A DNA stretch of 64,000 nt from Neoceratodus forsteri. Lineage: Eukaryota > Chordata > Ceratodontiformes > Ceratodontidae. A model generated the notes under the pieces. It had not been told where the DNA came from. It made no database searches and saw only the letters and a list, made by a program, of their open reading frames with translations. Both the position numbers and the translations under genes were made by a program. Below are positions 33,107 to 43,828 of the stretch, in pieces. The DNA is taken from assembly GCA_016271365.2 (NCBI GenBank), contig CM057456.1, positions 613,929,501 through 613,993,500 on the forward strand, written 5' to 3'. The stretch's first letter is position 1. Every line of letters begins with the position of its first letter.

Positions 33107-34468
33107 GGGACCTGATATTTAAAATCATGCAAAGTGGAGCACACAAATTTGCCCTCCCCCATGTGATTGCCCAGGTGCCTGAAGATACTATATTCTGTGG
33201 AATAGTGCACCTGCACTATTCAACCGACTATAGGGACATGTTGGCCCAGTGCTTGGCCACAAAGTGCTGCCCTAACATGGCTCCCAAAGTACGGCGCCAC
33301 AATGGATAGTGCTGCAGTGCAATTTGCCATATTCAAATGGACCCATGCAAAGGAATGTATTGGGCATGCAAGGTGCTAAGGGGGCATTTTCATGCACGTT
33401 ATGGGCTCATTTGCATGGGTAGCTAGGCATGTTTGCACAGCACCACCCACCCAATTGCCTAGTCCCAGATATGAAGCAATCCCTGGTGCTAGTGGTCCCC
33501 CCGGCCGATCACCAGCCCCATAATGATAGAGTACTAGTGGCACCCACCCTTCCTCCAATCCTAGCCCCGGAGTAGTGGTATCCATCCTGGGTGGTAGTGG
33601 TTCCCTTCCCCTGATCACCAGCCTGGATTTACAACCAACCTCTCCCTGGCATCCAGTGGTTCTCCCTGTGGCACCTGGCCAGCCCCCTGCTGACCTCAGC
33701 AGTGGCCACCACAGTGCCATGGGAGCATATGGTGCCCAGCACAGCCCTCTGCACACCTCCTCGGCTGGGCCATTGTATGTATAGGTAGGGAGCATGCCTC
33801 TTATTTATAGGACAGGGTGACGTGCCCTGTCCTATAAATAAGAGACACACTCCCACATATACATATGGTGACCCGGCTGAGAAGGTGTGCAGAGGGCTGT
33901 GCTAGGTACCATATTTTCCTGAAGCACCATGATGCCTACTTCTGAGGTGAGTGGGGGATTTACCAGTGTCATGGGAGAGGGCGGGGACCACTGGATGCCA
34001 GGAAGGGGTTGGTTGTAAATCTGGTCTGGTGATCGGGGGGGGGGACCACTACCACCAGGGATGGGTACTGTTACGTCAGGGCTGGGATCAGAGGGAGGGT
34101 GGGCACCACTAGCACCAGGGCATGTTTAACACTGTACAGGAATAGTAGTCATCTGGAGAGGCCACCACACTTCTCTGCCAACTGCTAGGATTGCGCTGGA
34201 GTAAGTCATGGTCTCTGTCGCATTTGCACAGCACAAAGGGACCTCACAAAATGCCCTTGCACGGCACACATACTCTGAATATTGGACTGCACCAATATTT
34301 AGGTCCCTTCCTGTCCATTTGCATTGCACTCCCTCCACAGTTTGCCTGGGCGAAAACTCTGTTTGGGTGTGCAAACCGGGCTTTTGAATATAGGAAATCG
34401 GCACAAAGCCTGGTTTACGTGTGCAAACCAGGATTTGCACCCAAGCAACATTTTCAATATTGGGCCCC
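33107..34468. mobile_element. Foldback DNA element FB2 (1.36 kb)
   Basis: Relative of FB1: left end GGGACCTGATATTTAAAA, right end complementary to GGGGCCCAATATTGAAAA, and a shared internal segment (GCTAAGGGG...CATTTTCATGC...TTATGGGCTCAT) matching FB1 at about 22,890-22,925. The arms are imperfect inverted copies: GTGCAGAGGGCTGTGCT occurs inverted on both sides. They meet at a perfect hairpin at 33,798-33,844. CCACTACTACC/GGTAGTGG-type short repeats fill the arms. No coding capacity, no clear target duplication. Confidence 0.8.
33798..33844. repeat. Perfect 20-bp central hairpin of FB2
   Basis: 33,798-33,817 pairs with 33,825-33,844 without mismatch around a 7-base loop (TGACGTG). Confidence 0.92.
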
Positions 34469-34533
34469 AGGTATGCAGATACTCTGATGTTCTGGGTAAA
34501 CTTAAATATTTTGCTTGAAAATGGCTTACTATA

Positions 34534-34775
34534 GATGTTGGCAGTTTATATACAGCTATTCCCCATCAAAAAGACTTGGAATCAGTGGGCACTATATTTG
34601 CTTTTGTGGAGCCAGAGACGATATCCCAGGTTTCTTCCTCCTACAGGCCCTTGACTTTGTTTTGCATAAGAATTGTTTTACTTTTGACAACCCATTTTAT
34701 TTGCGGCTGAGTGGAACTGCAGTGAGGGTGGTTGTCACCCCCTCTTATGCAAATCTATATATGGGCCAGTGAAAG
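34534..34775 (+). pseudogene. Penelope-like element RT fragment
   Basis: Two frames. At 34,534 the text DVGSLYTAIPHQKDLESVG matches the D-V-x-S-L-Y-T-x-I-P-H block, which carries the first catalytic Asp in Penelope-like RTs. From 34,640 the frame gives ALDFVLHKNCFTFDNPFYLRLSGTA and VTPSYANLYMG, corresponding to the Q-G-T-A-M-G...A-P-x-Y-A-N block of that group, with the Met-Gly part mutated. No GIY-YIG endonuclease or termini found. It starts about 65 bp right of FB2. Confidence 0.78.
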
Positions 34776-35130
34776 GAAAAATAAATTTTTAGTGTGTGAG
34801 GTGGAACCCCTTCTTTCAGGATGTCATTCTGTGACTGCACTTAGTAGAAGGTAGCTATCCCCCAACTAGCATGGAGGGGCAGGGGAGGGAGGAAAAAAAC
34901 CAAAATAGAACAAGGGGCAAGGATAAGGGGTTACTACGTGAGTAATGTTTCCTTAATTTTTATAAAAACTGCAAAAATGGGCATAGCTAGCAGCTGAACA
35001 GAGACAAGACAAGATAGTGAGCTCCATAGCTTCTAAACCACGAACCTGGTTTTAACCTAAAAAAACACTGCTTAAATTACTCCAGTTGTGCTGTTACTAG
35101 ACAGAGGAAGCCGCAATCAACATTTTAATA
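34776..35130. other. No feature seen
   Basis: AT-rich, no ORF over 40 residues with recognisable content. Confidence 0.45.
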
Positions 35131-35610
35131 ACACTGTTTCTCACATTCTACAATGGGTCACGCCATTAAAGGAGATCATTTGAGTGAAAGGCACAAACCA
35201 CAAGGAAAGTGGACCTCAGAGCTAACTGTTCAGCCCCCTATGGGAGCTGACACTTTGCAACCTACTAATGTTGCAGTAATGGAAGTCATACAAGCACTGG
35301 ATAAATAACTTGAATATATCACTAAGTCCAACGTGCTGGAAACTAAGAGGGACAAGGTCCAAAACAAATCGATAGCAGCATCATTTACAACTGAGAAGGC
35401 TCTTACTGCATCAGCTGGTTTAATGAAGAAAAAGGTGCTGTTGTGGGTGTACTTTAAAAAGTTGGAGTACTTTGTAACAGCCATAAATGTAAGAATTGTT
35501 GCTTACCCAAAGGTGTGGAGGAAGGTAACTCCAGAAACTTTGTGAAACACTGGCTCGCAGACACCTACACTTGTCTTGAACAATTTTTCTAGTGTTAATA
35601 AAGCCATTTA
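35131..35610 (+). pseudogene. Possible L1 ORF1-like remnant
   Basis: The plus-strand frame at 35,333-35,545 includes KKLEYFVTAINVRIVAYPKV, which resembles the end of the coiled coil and RNA-recognition start (LEN..RRNNLRI..FPK) of L1-type ORF1 proteins. The upstream stretch is Lys/Glu/Asn-rich. Weak: short, no second domain, and no matching ORF2 next to it. It could be chance or another nucleic-acid-binding ORF. Confidence 0.3.
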
Positions 35611-36068
35611 GGATCACACTGCACCACTCACAAATCCAGAACCCACCAATACAGACACTTCTGGTAATAACGGGAATGATGAAGTAGCAGGCATAAACAG
35701 TGCTGGGTAGTAATGCGTTACAAGTAACAGGACAGTAAGACAGGAGGCACTGTAGGAAGAAGAGCCATGAAAAATGGGAACCTGGAGATCCCCAGGGACC
35801 ATAAAACTAGCAGGCAAATTAAAAAAAAAAAACTCTTAATAGCAAACAAAGGAAGGACACACCAGGACTACACCTCCAAATCAAAACACTCTGCACAACA
35901 TATTGTTTTGTAAATTCTGACTTTAGTTCCCCTTTAAGGGGATCTATATGGTGAGACCCTGTGACCCACTGTGCTCAGTGAATAGTTCCAAAAATTACAT
36001 TAGAAAAATACATTAGTAAGCTGCATCCAGAGTTGAAGGTGCTATAAATGCACCCTAAACAGCTCTGC

Positions 36069-36498
36069 CAGCATTTTCAGGATGCTGTTCCAGTGTGGTA
36101 CACCAAGGAGCCCCTTTGTGTAAATTACCTTTTGACTGTGATGATCAGAATTAGCAAAAAAGCTGGTCTGTCAGTGCACTACACTAACTACTCCTTAGGG
36201 GGTGACTACAGTACAACTACTGTTTGATGCTGGATTAGAAAGCAGAGAAATCCTGGTGGTAACTGGACACAAAAATCAATCGAGCTTGAGAAGCTACTGG
36301 TTGGCCTCCATAGAAGACAGAAATGAAGCAATATCATTTCTGCACCTGAGAAGACTTTCTCCAAGCAACATCAAATGCATCTTGCCACCCAGAGAGACCC
36401 AAACACTGCAACAATATCAGGAAGCACAATGCATAGCAACACTTAACCATTCTTCATGCCTAATTGTGTTTTTAATGCAACAGTACATTTTGTAAACT
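36069..36498 (+). pseudogene. Crypton-like tyrosine recombinase fossil
   Basis: 36,093 onward: VWYTKEPLCVNYLLTVMIRISKKAGLSVHYTNYS, then after a frame slip in a run of five G, TTVQLLFDAGLESREILVVTGHKNQSSLRSYW. This is the C-terminal half of the Crypton/DUF3504 recombinase domain: KKAGL, the G-H-K-N box, and Tyr at 36,295-36,297 as the likely nucleophile. The catalytic Arg expected after the Asn-His block falls on the slip and is lost. The frame from 36,202 stays open to 36,495. No DNA-binding (GCR1/zf) domain seen. Confidence 0.75.
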
Positions 36499-37785
36499 AT
36501 AACAAGTGATTTAATTATTTTGTCCATCCCTGATGACACATGCAATGCTTGGTTCAATTTAGTTTCTTTATTTTCCCCAACCCTCCCAAAGTTGTGGGAC
36601 TATTTTTCTTCTATGCACATAAAAATTATTTAAATAAATCTTATTTATTTGAAATTTCAAAGATTTTTTTTTTTTTAACATCTGCTATTTTATAAGCACA
36701 ATAAGACATTCTGGGTGAGTACATTGTACTCTGATAACTGCACTCCCAGGGGCAGCTGGCACTCAACCTGTAACCGTGTGGCTAACTATGCCCCTTGCAG
36801 TGCAGTTATCACAGTCTAATGCACTCCCTGTCTTGTTTTATTGCTTACTTGTGGCAGAGTGGGATGAACTGCTTCAAGCTGAAAGACTACTGGATCAGTT
36901 TGAGTGGCACAGCAACTAGATAGTCTCTTCCCAACTTGAGCAAACCCAGCATAATGTGGAGAAAGTGGTTTGAGGGTGTGTGAGGACAGCGTCATGAGTT
37001 GAGGATATCACATTTTGATGTTGCCAACCCACCTTAAAATAGCTTACAGAGGTATTTTATCTTTACAGATCCCTCTGAAGCACTGGTGCAACCAAGGCTA
37101 AAAAGTTGGGGGGGGGGGGTATGGATAAGCCAAGCCTTTCACGATGATGCCACTGTCATTGGTCATTTTGCAGGGCCTAAAAATCTGAAGGGGACTGGTT
37201 CCACTCATCCCTCCCCCCCCAAGGTGGTGCCCACGTTCTGAAGTAGGGAAGCTGGTGAGCAGAATTTGCAGGGAGTCTGAGGCTCAACAGTATTCTTTGG
37301 AATTGGGCTGAGACTTAACTCCTTATTGGGACATTTTCTCAGTGTTGTAAAATATACATTCTATTGTTAATTTGTTCATAGGTGCCTGTTTTATGTTTCT
37401 GTGGCTACACACAAGGGACTGTACTTCTAAGTTTAATACACAAGTATAACACTGAGATAAATAAGGCACCTTTCTCATGTCAGTGAACATTTTGGTTGTC
37501 TGTATCCTTGTGTTTGTCATTTTAAGATTGATGAACTTTCACCCCACTATTCAGGTACGGATCAACAGAAGGAGCAGAAGCTTCATATTTGCCATCGGAA
37601 ACTACTGCTCTAGTACATCTGCACTTTACAGTTAATATTAAGTCACTGTCACACTTGAGAGGGTAATGTTCACTGCTGTGAAACTGTTTCAACCAGTTCA
37701 CTTGGATTTGGGAGATTAATTCTTCTCTGAACAGGATGTATTAGGTTATGCCAGTGTTTCTGGGGTTGAGTACTGTGAGTGCTTC
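36499..37785. other. No gene seen
   Basis: AT-rich sequence with homopolymer runs (T at 36,665; G at 37,108; C at 37,212). No domain or structured repeat I can support. Confidence 0.45.
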
Positions 37786-38500
37786 TTATAGAATTCATAG
37801 GATCAGATATAGGTCTATGGCATTAGCCATTATTGACCTGAACCACAAAAGTTACTCTGTGATTGAAAACACACGGTCTGCCATTATCTTATCCATTCCC
37901 CTTTTAAATATTTTCATATTTTCACTCTCCACAACTAATGCAGGAAGTGCATTCCATGTTTTCACTACTCTTTGCGAGAACCATGCCCCTCTTTGGTTCT
38001 TCTTATAACAATCTCCCTTTAATAGTTTACTGTGCCCTTTAACTGTTATGGTTTCAGGTCTTAAGTTTAAGCTTGTGCATTCTCACAAATCAATATTTCC
38101 AGAAGCACTGTACACATAACACGTCACCCCTATTACACCTATAATGGAGTGAATATAATCCTAATGTTCTCAAACGCTCTTCATAGGGTGTATCCCTCAA
38201 GCCAGTTGCCATCGTTGTGGCTCGCCTCTGGACCCCTCAAGCTTCTTGATGTAAGTTTTACAGGTTGGTGCACATAGTTGACAGCAGTACTCCAGGTGTT
38301 GGTGAACAAGGGACAATAGAGTGGCAAAATGACTTCTGTCTTTACTCTTGATGTTCCTTCTTATTGAAGCCAGTATCCCATACCCTGTCCTAACTACATT
38401 TGTACAGTACTTGTTTAAACTTAAATTATGCATAACAAGAACACCAAGATCTCTTTCCTCCCCCAGTATATTTGCCTTTACTGTGTGTCACTTTATGGTT
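37786..38500 (-). pseudogene. Old CR1-group LINE RT C-terminus
   Basis: The minus strand from 38,460 reads EERDLGVLVMHNLSLNKY, then YGILASIRRNIKSKDRSHFATLLSLVHQHLEYCCQL (38,197-38,433 frame), and further down AWFSQRVVKTWNALPALVVESENMKIFKRGMD (about 37,870-38,000). These are the thumb block D-L-G-V, the H-L-E-Y-C block and the F-x-x-R-V-V-x-x-W-N-x-L-P block of CR1-group ORF2, in the right order. It is much more diverged than CR1-a, so a distinct and older family. Confidence 0.75.
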
Positions 38501-38763
38501 TAAGAACAAGTAAATCCAATTACTTGTGGTACTTCACCTTGGTGTTTCATAATTTGCCAGGTACATGTGAGGCAACTACTCTAAGTCAGGGAACATGCAT
38601 GTGTTGTACCACAGCATATTGGACTTTTTTGGGAAACTGCTTATGACTATATCCCTGTAAAAACTATACCATGTAAGTTATAAATAAAATTATAAACACA
38701 CCACCTTTTTGAAAAACGTATTACCATTATTCTAGAAGGGGAGGTAGGGAAGGATACTTGTGA

Positions 38764-38843
38764 CCATCCATCACATCCCTTGGAAGAAAGAGACAGTTAC
38801 TTTGGTGAGTAACTCTTCTAACAACAGGAATGTGATAGATGAT
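38764..38843. repeat. Palindrome resembling a DIRS internal complementary region
   Basis: CATCCATCACATCCCTTGG...AAGAAA on the left is answered by TCTTCTAACAACAGGAATGTGATAGATG on the right, around a centre containing ACTTTGGTGAGTAAC. The layout (two diverged inverted arms ending in TTCTTC/GAAGAA around an asymmetric core) is like the circle-junction regions at 43.7, 47.2 and 57.1 kb, but the sequence differs. No DIRS genes are nearby. Confidence 0.45.
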
Positions 38844-38869
38844 GTCACACCACTTGCAGACTGAGCAGT

Positions 38870-40227
<1,358 letters not shown>

Positions 40228-40318
40228 CATACCTCCACAGTCATATATCAGAGAGATTTCATCCCATCTCAAAAACAAATGGACACACGAAGGGCCGAGG
40301 GGCAATAACCCACAAGAT

Positions 40319-40669
40319 AAGCACCTAGGCACAAATGACCTTGCAAGGAGTAGTGTGATGGAGGTACAGCCAAGGTTTATGGCTCTGGCTAGGTTCTGCA
40401 GCAGCTTGGATTTTAAATCCCTGTCTTTCTCTGAGGTACTACCAGTACCAAGAACCAACATGGAAGTAAAACTAAATATAGATGATTTCAATAGATTACT
40501 GTCAGATTGGTGTGCTCAGGGGGGATATGGAGTGGTAGGAGATTGGGGTTCAACATGGAGTGACAACAGCCTCTACCCCCCGGATAGGCGGCACCTAAAT
40601 GGGGAGGGGAAAGCGATGCTCAAATATAAGCTGGAGGATTATGTTGAGAAAAGCTACCATTTAAACTAA
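40319..40669 (+). pseudogene. CR1-b ORF1 esterase C-terminal part
   Basis: HLGTNDLARSSVMEVQ (G-T-N-D block), LSFSEVLPVPRTNMEVKLN, GYGVVGDWGSTWSDNSLYPPDRRHLNGEGKAML (D-x-x-H block as PDRRH). The Ser block is missing because the element begins inside the domain. It closely matches CR1-a ORF1 in layout. Stop at 40,667. Confidence 0.8.
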
Positions 40670-40769
40670 ACTTGGGGGGGAGGGCAGATGGAAGAGCTAC
40701 TGACTGGACAAGATGCATGGGGGGGGCTAAAGGCCCTACTCACACAGCCGGGGGCAAGGGGATAGAATA

Positions 40770-41475
40770 TAAGGGGAGGATGGAGGGACATGTGTGCAAA
40801 TGCCAGAAGTCTGGGTAGGAAGATCCCAGATCTAACAGCAAAAATGGTCGAGGATGGCCTAGATATTGTGAAGGTAACAAAGACATGGTGCCACCAGGAG
40901 CAGGGATGGGACATGGAGATACCAGGGTACAAACTGTTTAGGAAGAACAGGGTGGAAAAGAGAGGGGGAGGGGTTGCCCTCTATGTAAAAGAGGGTATCA
41001 GGGCATCAAAACTGCAGGGCAAGTTGGGGGAGGCCGAAGGACTCTGGGTCTCTTTGGAGGTGGGGAAGGGGTGAAGTGGTGCATATGGAGGTGGTTTACA
41101 GGACCCCAACACAGCGGGAATCAGTGGATAGAAGCATGGCTGATGAGTTTGTGAGAATGGTAACGGGGGGAAGGTGGTGCTGATGGGGGACCTGAGCCTA
41201 CCAGATGTGGATTGGGACACCCTGTTGGCTACTTTAACCAGCAGCAGGGAGATATTGGACTCCCTGCAAATAGCCCTCCTAAACCAACTGGTCAGGGAGC
41301 CAAACAAGACAAAAGCTACTCTCGATCTAGTCCTGATGAATGGGGATAGGGTAGGAGATGTATCAGTGGGTGAACACCTTGGTACGAGTGATCACAACAC
41401 AGTCAGGTTCAAAATAAGGAACACTGCAGAGGTTCACCGATCTAGGGTAAGGGTGCTGGATTTTAAGAGAGTGGA
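40770..41475 (+). pseudogene. CR1-b ORF2 endonuclease
   Basis: 40,790-41,074: CANARSLGRKIPDL (Asn), IVKVTKTWCHQEQGWD where ETW is KTW, so the catalytic Glu is replaced by Lys, and RGGGVALYV. A frameshift at about 41,075 follows. 41,174 frame: VLMGDLSLPDVDWD (Asp kept, Asn of the D-x-N pair is Ser) and GTSDHNTVRF, then VLDFKRVDFGR where CR1 sequence ends. Confidence 0.82.
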
Positions 41476-41817
41476 TTTCGGAAGGCCATCGGAGACAGAA
41501 AAAGGTGACTCTGGTAGAGGTGGAGACCGGAGCCGAGCCCCAACAACCAACCACCTACACGCAGACATACCAGAAGATGACCTCGAGTGATGCCTTTTCC
41601 TCTTCGACCTATGTGTCAAAGAGGAAGTCAAGGCTGAACGGCACCAAGAATGGAACCGTTTCCTTTTATGCTTTCGGGGGGACTGCCCATCCCCCTGAGC
41701 ACTGGACTGTCTGTTGTCTGACCTCCCCCCCAACAGGGAGGACGGCAGATCAGACCTAGACTGGCTGACTGAATGGTTTTCATATGAAGTCTCCCTACCG
41801 TCACTTGACCCGCTCAT
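41475..41817 (-). pseudogene. DIRS-E gag N-terminus
   Basis: Begins MSGSSDGRETSYENHS at 41,817 and is open through the junction. A strongly basic SR-like segment (SPRKHKRKRFHSW, RSKRKRHHSRSSSG) follows, probably RNA-binding or nuclear targeting. DIRS-B has homologous text at about 51,950-52,210 and DIRS-A at 54,480-54,700. No zinc finger, unlike DIRS-F. Residues beyond the junction at about 41,475 come from CR1-b read backwards. Confidence 0.65.
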
Positions 41818-42187
41818 GGTCGACTTCGATAATGGAGGGCTAAAGACTTCTTCTTGTACAATTTAAAATATATAATCGATACTGATTCGAAATAAAACTA
41901 CAAAACAATAAACTGAACTACTGCTGCAAGTAAAGTTTAACTCCTGGTGGGCAAGCAACGTAGTCACTGAAGCGCACTCGATGGCAGAAAAAAAGGAACT
42001 GAGGCAGCTGGACAGTTGACGCTGAGATAGTTATTGCCACACGAGCCGGGGCTCGTGGTGGCGCTCCTCATGGCTCCATCTCAGGCGCCGGCCCTCTTGA
42101 AAAAAGTTTGCTCCCACTGGGTCCGAGCGACTCCGGCAAACTCCCATTAGTGTGAATGAGTGGTAGAGACTTTATGTTCAGGAAGAT
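41475..42187 (-). mobile_element. DIRS-E: truncated DIRS retrotransposon, right end and gag start
   Basis: Minus-strand DIRS 5' part. The right terminal repeat (about 41,990-42,187) ends ...CAGGAAGAT at 42,187, the exact end defined by the complementary regions of its relatives. Below it is an A+T-rich leader and the gag N-terminus (41,434-41,817). It is inserted in the pol of DIRS-D (right flank 42,188). The rest of the element, including the left end, is lost at the junction with CR1-b. Confidence 0.8.
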
Positions 42188-42661
42188 CTCCGTGTTCCTC
42201 TGATCCCTGGGAAATGGTTCAATAGCCCTCTTCTGCAATGTGCAGACTTCCTCCAGTAGCACTGGTATGTGGTCTGGAGGCAACTCCAGAGATTCTAGAG
42301 CGTGGCCTTGCTCTATGAGCTGCAGGACCCAAGCATCTGTTGTAATCTCTCTCCATCTGTCCAGGTGGAGGGAGAAATTAACCCCTATCACCACCTTCTG
42401 GAGCACTGGAGGGTGGAGGTCTAGTAAGGAGTCATGCTGAAGTGGAACCTGTAGCCTGGGCCACACCTCCACCTCTTGGGGCTTTTCCTGTAGTGGAGAT
42501 TGCTTCTGCTTTGTGCTTGCCCTGTCTGGCCCCGATCTGGGTCTGTGGGTGGCACAATGAAAGGGCACCCTCTGCCAACCTTTTGGTTTGGTGTGGTAAA
42601 GGGAGTGGACTAATCGCAGAGTCCTCCCGGAGGCTTGCAGGTCAGAAAGGATATCCAGCAC
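42188..42661 (-). pseudogene. DIRS-D pol N-terminus
   Basis: VIGVNFSLHLDRWREITTDAWVLQLIEQGHALE and LLEEVCTLQKRAIEPFPRDQRNTE. This is the segment leading into the RT fingers in DIRS pol (compare DIRS-B WKSITLDKWVLQIIRKGYSL). Cut after NTE by the DIRS-E end; the frame runs on into the E terminal repeat by chance. Confidence 0.78.
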
Positions 42662-43263
42662 ATCTGCCCAAAGAGCTTATAAAACATCTGAAGGGGGCAT
42701 TCAGAATGGATTACTGGACATCATTAGCAATTCCTGAGACCTTGAGCCAAGAATGTCTTCTGAGACAGATGACTACTGCAGCTGCTCTGGCTGAGACATC
42801 TGAAATATCATAGGTAGACCTCAAAAGGTGCTTACCGACATCAGTCCCAGTCTGGAGGGCTTGAGCATCTCCTGTTTCTGGGGACCATCTGGAAGGGACT
42901 GAGCTGCTACTTTGGCCTTTTTCCAGTGGGTATTCTGGAATTTGAATATATGGGCACAGTAATTCGCTATTCTGAGGCCCAGTGTGGCAGACACAATGGT
43001 CATCTTGCCCATGAGGTCCAATTTTCTTGACTCCTTATCTGGGTGAAAAGAACTGTGGTACTGAGGCCTCAGAGCTATCATGGGCTGCTTTTATCGCTAC
43101 TGAATTAGCCTGAGGTTGCCCCGCGAAAAAGGGCTTCCCTGAGGGAACCTGGTACAGTTTATCTGCCTTTCTGGGCATGACAGGGATCACAATTGGTCTG
43201 TACCAGGCAGCTAGGGTGGCATCTTCTAGTGCAGCCAGCAGAAGAGGAATAAGAAGGGAGAGT
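42662..43263 (-). pseudogene. DIRS-D gag (capsid-like) segment
   Basis: 43,035-43,240: PLLLAALEDATLAAWYRP, VMPRKADKLYQVPSGKPFF. The R-K-A-D-K-L-Y phrase is typical of DIRS gag. 42,821-43,081: KLDLMGKMTIVSATLGLRIANYCAH, the conserved helix also present in DIRS-A at 53.3 kb. 42,662-42,820: ARAAAVVICLRRHSWLKVSGIAND, the gag C-terminal RRHSWLR block. Two frame breaks. Confidence 0.75.
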
Positions 43264-43490
43264 ATGAAAATTACGTACCTACCATAATTCTTGATCTTCT
43301 TGGACAAGTCTTCACCGTTTACTCATACTTCTGGGTTCTAGCCAGAGGTGCTAGGACCCTGTGGGATCCAAAAATATTCAGGAGGGCTGGTGCTGTGGTA
43401 GGACCGCGCATGCGCAGCACCTCGAGATTAGCTTGCGCCTGTGTAGGCTACCTCAGCGTCTATCCTCCAACCGCCTCAGTACTTTTTTTC
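43264..43490 (+). repeat. DIRS-A left inverted terminal repeat
   Basis: Begins ATGAAAATTACGTACC and matches the reverse complement of 54,950-55,149, except for an outer extension of about 30 bases (to GAAGATC) found only on this side. Unequal outer extensions of inverted ends are a known DIRS feature. CATGCGCAGCACC is shared with the right copy. Confidence 0.82.
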
Positions 43491-43659
43491 CAAAGAGGTG
43501 CAGCATAAACAAAACTAGGAAACACCTAACCTAACAAGGGCATAAAATACCCCTTTCTGACCCATATAAGAAGGGTCAATTTAACAATGTCTTCACAGCC
43601 CAAACCAACAAGGGAGTGAAGTCCGGGAACAGGCCGGGAGGGGGAGGGTTGGTGGGCGT

Positions 43660-43765
43660 ATGAATAAATGGTAAAGACTTGTCCAGGAAGATCAAGAATT
43701 ATGGTAGGTTTGTAATTTTCATATCTTCCTGGACTTAAAGTCTTCACTATTTAGTCATACTTCTT
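43660..43765. repeat. DIRS-A internal complementary region
   Basis: Palindromic: GTCCAGGAAGATCAAGAATTATGGTAGG... CAT|ATCTTCCTGGACTTAAAGTC. The left part complements the left end of the element, the right part complements the right end, so the join CAT|ATCTTCC at 43,722/43,723 equals the circle junction. It fixes the termini as ATG... and ...GAAGAT. Confidence 0.85.
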
Positions 43766-43828
43766 GGTCAGAGTACCAAGCTAAACCAATCCCCCGAGCA
43801 GGATAGCAGGAGACAGAGCTCACTTAAT

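Larger units (their letters stand above)
40290..41475 (+). mobile_element. CR1 LINE copy CR1-b, truncated at both sides
   Basis: Plus-strand CR1 with the end of ORF1 and the endonuclease of ORF2. It ends abruptly at about 41,475 against DIRS-E sequence. Same architecture as CR1-a (esterase then endonuclease) but a different subfamily: protein text is alignable, nucleotides poorly so. Confidence 0.82.
42188..43263 (-). mobile_element. DIRS-D: oldest DIRS of the stack, inner segment
   Basis: Minus-strand gag-to-pol segment between the right end of DIRS-E and the left end of DIRS-A. Its continuation is at 55,150-55,290, on the far side of DIRS-A: both flanks encode gag in the expected order, so D was the target of A. 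D ends at 42,188 in the pol N-terminus where E is inserted. No termini of D remain. Confidence 0.75.
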
